A stretch of DNA of 64,000 nt. Source: Flavobacteriaceae bacterium EG-1. GTDB taxonomy: Bacteria; Bacteroidota; Bacteroidia; Flavobacteriales; Flavobacteriaceae. The translations under genes were made by a program, and so were the position numbers. A model generated the notes under the pieces. The model ran no database searches, was not told where the DNA came from, and saw only the letters and a program-made list of their open reading frames with translations. Positions 61,048-64,000 of the stretch are shown one piece after another (positions within the stretch are counted from its first letter, which is position 1; each line of letters begins with the position of its first letter). The DNA is taken from positions 846,202 to 910,201 of the forward strand of contig NZ_WJPK01000002.1 in assembly GCF_009649685.1 (NCBI RefSeq), read 5' to 3'.

Positions 61048-61965
61048 ATGACTTTAAATTTGAGAGGAATAATACCTCCAATGATTACTCCTCTTACAGA
61101 GGATTGCAAATTAGACTACAAAGGGTTAAAGAATTTAATTGAACATTTGATATCTGGAGGTGTTCATGGAATTTTTATTCTAGGTACTAATGGTGAAGGA
61201 CCTAGTTTAAGCTTAGAAGTTCGCAAAGAATTAATAACTAAATCTTGTGAGTACATTAATAAAAGAGTTCCGATATTAGTAGGAATTACGGATACTTCTT
61301 TTGAAGGTTCTGTTGAAATTGCAGCGCATTCTAAAGCATCAGGTGCTGACGCTGTGGTGATTGCACCCCCATATTATTTTCCGATTTCAGATGCTGAAAT
61401 GGACGAATATTTAAATACCTTAATACCCAAATTAACTTTACCCTTTTTACTTTATAATATGCCTAGTTGTACTAAAATGAACCTTTCTTTAGAAACCGTG
61501 AAAAAGGGGAAAGAATTAGGTGCATTGGGCGTAAAGGATAGTTCCGGTAATTTAGAATATTTATTTAGTTTAATAGACACTTTTAAAGATTCACCAGAAT
61601 TTTCTGTTATAGCAGGTTCTGAGGGTTATTTGCCAGCAACAATTAAACATGGAGGTGATGGGGCTGTGGCTGGTGGTGCAAATGTATTTCCAAAACTGTT
61701 TGTAGCCTTGTATAATGCATCTGTTGCAAAAGACACTTTTAAAATAGCTGCATTACATAGACAAGTAACTCAATTAGATGAAACTATTTATAGTGTTGGT
61801 ACTACCCCTTCACGGGTAACGAAAGGAATAAAATGCGCATTAGCCGTAAAAGGAATTTGTGACGATCATATGGCTATGCCATTACACAGATTTAATCAGC
61901 CTGAAAGAGAAAAAGTAAAAGGTCATATAGAAAATTTTGAAAAAGAATTTATGGCAGAATCTTAA
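61048..61965 (+). CDS. DapA/NanA-family lyase or aldolase (paralogue)
   Basis: Class I aldolase, 305 residues, paralogous to the one at 54610. It keeps the catalytic Tyr136 in YNMPSCTK, the Schiff-base Lys163 in GVKDSSG and the loop GTNGEGPSLS. Differences cluster toward the C-terminus and around residue 190 (SEGYLPATIKHG versus NELFISEAMAKG), which may alter substrate size. It is divergent from AraC, is preceded by the shared operator block and is followed 6 bases later by a sodium symporter. Lyase plus SSS symporter is an arrangement known for sialic acid use, but no NanE or epimerase appears in the visible part of the operon. Confidence 0.88.
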   Translation: MTLNLRGIIPPMITPLTEDCKLDYKGLKNLIEHLISGGVHGIFILGTNGEGPSLSLEVRKELITKSCEYINKRVPILVGITDTSFEGSVEIAAHSKASGADAVVIAPPYYFPISDAEMDEYLNTLIPKLTLPFLLYNMPSCTKMNLSLETVKKGKELGALGVKDSSGNLEYLFSLIDTFKDSPEFSVIAGSEGYLPATIKHGGDGAVAGGANVFPKLFVALYNASVAKDTFKIAALHRQVTQLDETIYSVGTTPSRVTKGIKCALAVKGICDDHMAMPLHRFNQPEREKVKGHIENFEKEFMAES

Positions 61966-61971
61966 ACTATA

Positions 61972-63456
61972 ATGAACTACCAGTTAGAAGTACTTGATAT
62001 TGCCATTTTGATTATTTACGGTTTGTTGATGATCGGAATGGGAATTTATTTTTTAAGGAAAACCAAAACTTCAGAAGAATTTATGGTTGCGGGTCGAGGT
62101 ATTCCAGCATGGGCTGCTGGAATTGCGGTCATGAGCGCTTATACCAGTAGTATTTCATACATAGCAGTTCCTGGTAAAGCCTTTGATCAAAATTGGCACC
62201 CCTTAATATTTGCACTTACAGCTTTACCAGTTGCTTGGTTTGTTACCAAATATGTAATTCCACATTATAGAAAACATAAAATAATATCAGTCTATAAATA
62301 TTTAGAAGATAAAATTGGAAATTGGGGTAGAGTTTATGCTTCGTTTTCGTTTGTACTTTTTATGATTGGAAGAACTGCGGTTATTCTTTACTTGTCTTCG
62401 CTTTTATTAACTTCTTTTGTTGCCGTTGACATAAGTACATTAATTTTAATAATAGGCGTTATGACTATAGCTTATACCTTAATGGGTGGTATGGAAGCGG
62501 TTATTTGGACAGACGTAATGCAGTCGATAATAATGATTGGAGGTCTTCTCTTTAGCGCTTATATATTAACTACAGAAGTATTTGCAGATCCAGATTTTTT
62601 AATTCAAAAGGCATTTGATGAAAATAAATTTAGTCTAGGTGATTCTTCATTTTCATTAAGCAGTAGAACAATTTGGGTGATGATTATTTATGGGGTTACT
62701 GAAAATATTCGAAACCTTATGGCTGATCAAAATTATACACAAAAGTATAGTGCAGTTGCTACAGAAAAGAAAGCTAAAAAATCCGTTTGGATTGCCATGC
62801 TTATTTATTTGCCTCTAACCGCTATTTTTCTGTATATAGGAACAGCAATGTTCGCATTTTATTCTGGATCTGGGCACGTTTTAGACCCCTCAATAGTTAA
62901 AGGAGATGAGGTTTTTCCATTTTTTATAGCAACCGAGCTTCCTACAGGATTAAAAGGATTGATTATTGCTGCTATATTAGCAGCTTCAATGAGTACTGTA
63001 GATTCAGCACTAAATTCATCAGCCACGGTGCTTTATTTGGACTACTTTAAAAAATATTTTAATCCAGATGCTTCTGAGAAAAGTAGCATTGGGTTTTTGC
63101 GTTTAATTACAATTATATGGGGGGTGCTCGGTATTGCCTTCGCATTATTATTAATAAATGCTGAAAGCGCACTAGATATCTGGTGGCAAATTTCTGGTAT
63201 ATTCGGTGGTGGTATTTTAGGTCTTTTTTTACTAGCACTATTCAATGTGAAAATTTCAAAAACTCAAGGTATTATTTCTGTTGTTTTTAGCATACTTATA
63301 ATTATTTGGGGTACCTTTTTAAGAGAATTGTCACCTAATTTTGCTTGGCTAGAATGTACGCTTGACCCCATTATTGTGGGAGCAGTAGCAACTGCAGGAT
63401 TATTATCGCTAGCTTTTGTATTTGTTTTTTTAAACAAGCAAAAAGATAGAACTTAA
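61972..63456 (+). CDS. Sodium/solute symporter (SSS family, second copy)
   Basis: Inner-membrane sodium-coupled importer, 494 residues and about thirteen helices. The family region SEEFMVAGRGIPAWAAGIA appears near 35-53. STVDSALNSSATVLYLDYF near 343-361 carries the sodium-site serines, and GVTENIRNLMADQNYTQKY near 240 matches the region that in relatives contacts substrate and sodium. It differs clearly from the symporter at 22818, so the two probably carry different sugars. Position between the lyase and a Gfo/Idh dehydrogenase indicates that it imports the substrate of that lyase, possibly a sialic-acid-like or keto-deoxy acid. Confidence 0.92.
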   Translation: MNYQLEVLDIAILIIYGLLMIGMGIYFLRKTKTSEEFMVAGRGIPAWAAGIAVMSAYTSSISYIAVPGKAFDQNWHPLIFALTALPVAWFVTKYVIPHYRKHKIISVYKYLEDKIGNWGRVYASFSFVLFMIGRTAVILYLSSLLLTSFVAVDISTLILIIGVMTIAYTLMGGMEAVIWTDVMQSIIMIGGLLFSAYILTTEVFADPDFLIQKAFDENKFSLGDSSFSLSSRTIWVMIIYGVTENIRNLMADQNYTQKYSAVATEKKAKKSVWIAMLIYLPLTAIFLYIGTAMFAFYSGSGHVLDPSIVKGDEVFPFFIATELPTGLKGLIIAAILAASMSTVDSALNSSATVLYLDYFKKYFNPDASEKSSIGFLRLITIIWGVLGIAFALLLINAESALDIWWQISGIFGGGILGLFLLALFNVKISKTQGIISVVFSILIIIWGTFLRELSPNFAWLECTLDPIIVGAVATAGLLSLAFVFVFLNKQKDRT

Positions 63457-63471
63457 AACAGCTTTCGTTTA

Positions 63472-64000
63472 ATGGATAGAAAAATTCAATGGGGTATATT
63501 AAGTACTGCTACTATTGCTAGAGAACAGGTAATTCCTGCTATGCTTCAGAGTAAGTTTTGTAACGTTTTGGCAATTACCTCTAGAGATATAAAGAAAGCT
63601 GAAGAAATTGCAGAAGATTTTGGAATTGCAAAGTTTTATGATGATAATCAAGAACTTTTAAATGATTCTGAAATTGAAGCGGTTTATATTCCGCTACCAA
63701 ATCACTTGCATGTAGAATGGGCAAAAAAAGCACTATCAGCAGGTAAGCATGTGCTCGTAGAAAAACCGATTGCCTTAAGTAGTACTTCAGCCAAAAGCTT
63801 ATTAGATGAAGCTAAAAAATACCCAAATCTTAAAATTGCTGAAGCTTTTATGTATAAGTTTCATCCACAATGGATTAAAGCAAAAGAATTAGTAGATTCA
63901 GGAGAAATAGGTACTTTAAAAACTATACAATCTTCATTCTCTTTTTTTGATGATGATGCCCATAGTATTACTAATAATAAATCTTATGGCGGTGGAAGTT
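63472..64000 (+). CDS. Gfo/Idh/MocA-family oxidoreductase, 3' end cut by window edge
   Basis: The N-terminal 176 residues are visible, starting at ATG 63472, 15 bases after the symporter stop. The dinucleotide-binding start reads KIQWGILSTATIAREQVIPA, which lacks the classical GxGxxG pattern but keeps the usual spacing seen in this branch. VYIPLPNHLHVEWAKKAL and HVLVEKPIALS follow near 72 and 97, with the family lysine, and AEAFMYKFHPQW near 122. This is the glucose-fructose-oxidoreductase/dihydrodiol-dehydrogenase-like side of the family. It continues beyond the window. Its role is probably oxidation or reduction of an intermediate of the lyase pathway. Confidence 0.87.
   Translation, partial: MDRKIQWGILSTATIAREQVIPAMLQSKFCNVLAITSRDIKKAEEIAEDFGIAKFYDDNQELLNDSEIEAVYIPLPNHLHVEWAKKALSAGKHVLVEKPIALSSTSAKSLLDEAKKYPNLKIAEAFMYKFHPQWIKAKELVDSGEIGTLKTIQSSFSFFDDDAHSITNNKSYGGGS

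Noticed and set aside
61048-61965. Naming the lyase nanA or dapA
   Set aside because: Catalytic Tyr and Lys fit both, but the GTNGE loop and the context do not decide the substrate.
1-64000. CRISPR arrays, tRNA or rRNA genes, insertion sequences, prophage genes
   Set aside because: No regularly spaced repeats, no cloverleaf-type sequence, no transposase, integrase or phage proteins were seen on either strand.

Overview
The window looks like an accessory glycan-catabolism region of a marine-type member of the Bacteroidetes (Flavobacteriia). The DNA is AT-rich (about one third G+C by eye). Two SusC/SusD outer-membrane pairs are present, as are many short lipoprotein signal peptides, Bacteroidetes-type promoters (TAnnTTTG with an upstream TTTG) and families largely restricted to this phylum (GH92, SusD-like, DUF4270, DUF4907, LytTR/His_kinase pairs). 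I see no rRNA, tRNA, CRISPR array, insertion sequence or sulfatase. No genus can be named from this alone.

Left part (1-22.8 kb). A partial membrane dipeptidase and a convergent Tat-type metallophosphoesterase flank a plus-strand group: a GH92 alpha-mannosidase and two large related exported proteins (beta-propeller repeats plus a helical C-terminal domain) that match no enzyme family I know. Facing them is a long minus-strand unit: SusC, SusD, a terminator, an unclassified TIM-barrel glycosidase, a ROK sugar kinase, a GmhA-like SIS isomerase, a YidR-like DUF3748 protein, a FucP/NagP-type importer and a divergent DapA/NanA-family lyase. It resembles a sialic-acid (nan) operon in architecture, but no NanE is visible and the lyase lacks the usual catalytic tyrosine.

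Middle (22.8-38.3 kb). A plus-strand operon carries a sodium/solute symporter, two tiny membrane proteins, a cytoplasmic-looking GH2 enzyme with an Asp acid/base as in exo-beta-glucosaminidases, a DegT-type aminotransferase, a GDPD, a Gfo/Idh/MocA dehydrogenase and a HAD protein. The aminotransferase/dehydrogenase/HAD trio recalls the ntdABC kanosamine genes. Then come a minus-strand Kelch-DUF4907-histidine kinase-LytTR regulator operon, a divergent DUF4270-outer-membrane protein pair, and a lone CAP-domain lipoprotein with a terminator.

Right part (38.3-64 kb). A minus-strand run of eight genes holds three ceramidase-fold proteins, a PqaA-type and a second alpha/beta hydrolase, a YdjC deacetylase, a BASS-type transporter and a sialidase-like propeller. 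Divergent from it is a PKD lipoprotein-SusC-SusD operon, then a DapA-family lyase operon (PHP membrane protein, GH31, unknown membrane protein). An AraC regulator is divergent from a second such lyase operon (lyase, symporter, Gfo/Idh dehydrogenase cut by the window edge).

Taken together the genes look able to capture a complex glycan or glycoconjugate, trim it outside or in the periplasm, import the products by two sodium symporters, one MFS permease and one BASS carrier, and degrade unusual (amino- or keto-deoxy) sugars. The two paralogous lyase operons share a 39-bp upstream block with identical spacing to the predicted -7 element, and one copy contains half-sites 21 bp apart. This points to the local AraC protein as their regulator. 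The substrate itself is not proven by the sequence.
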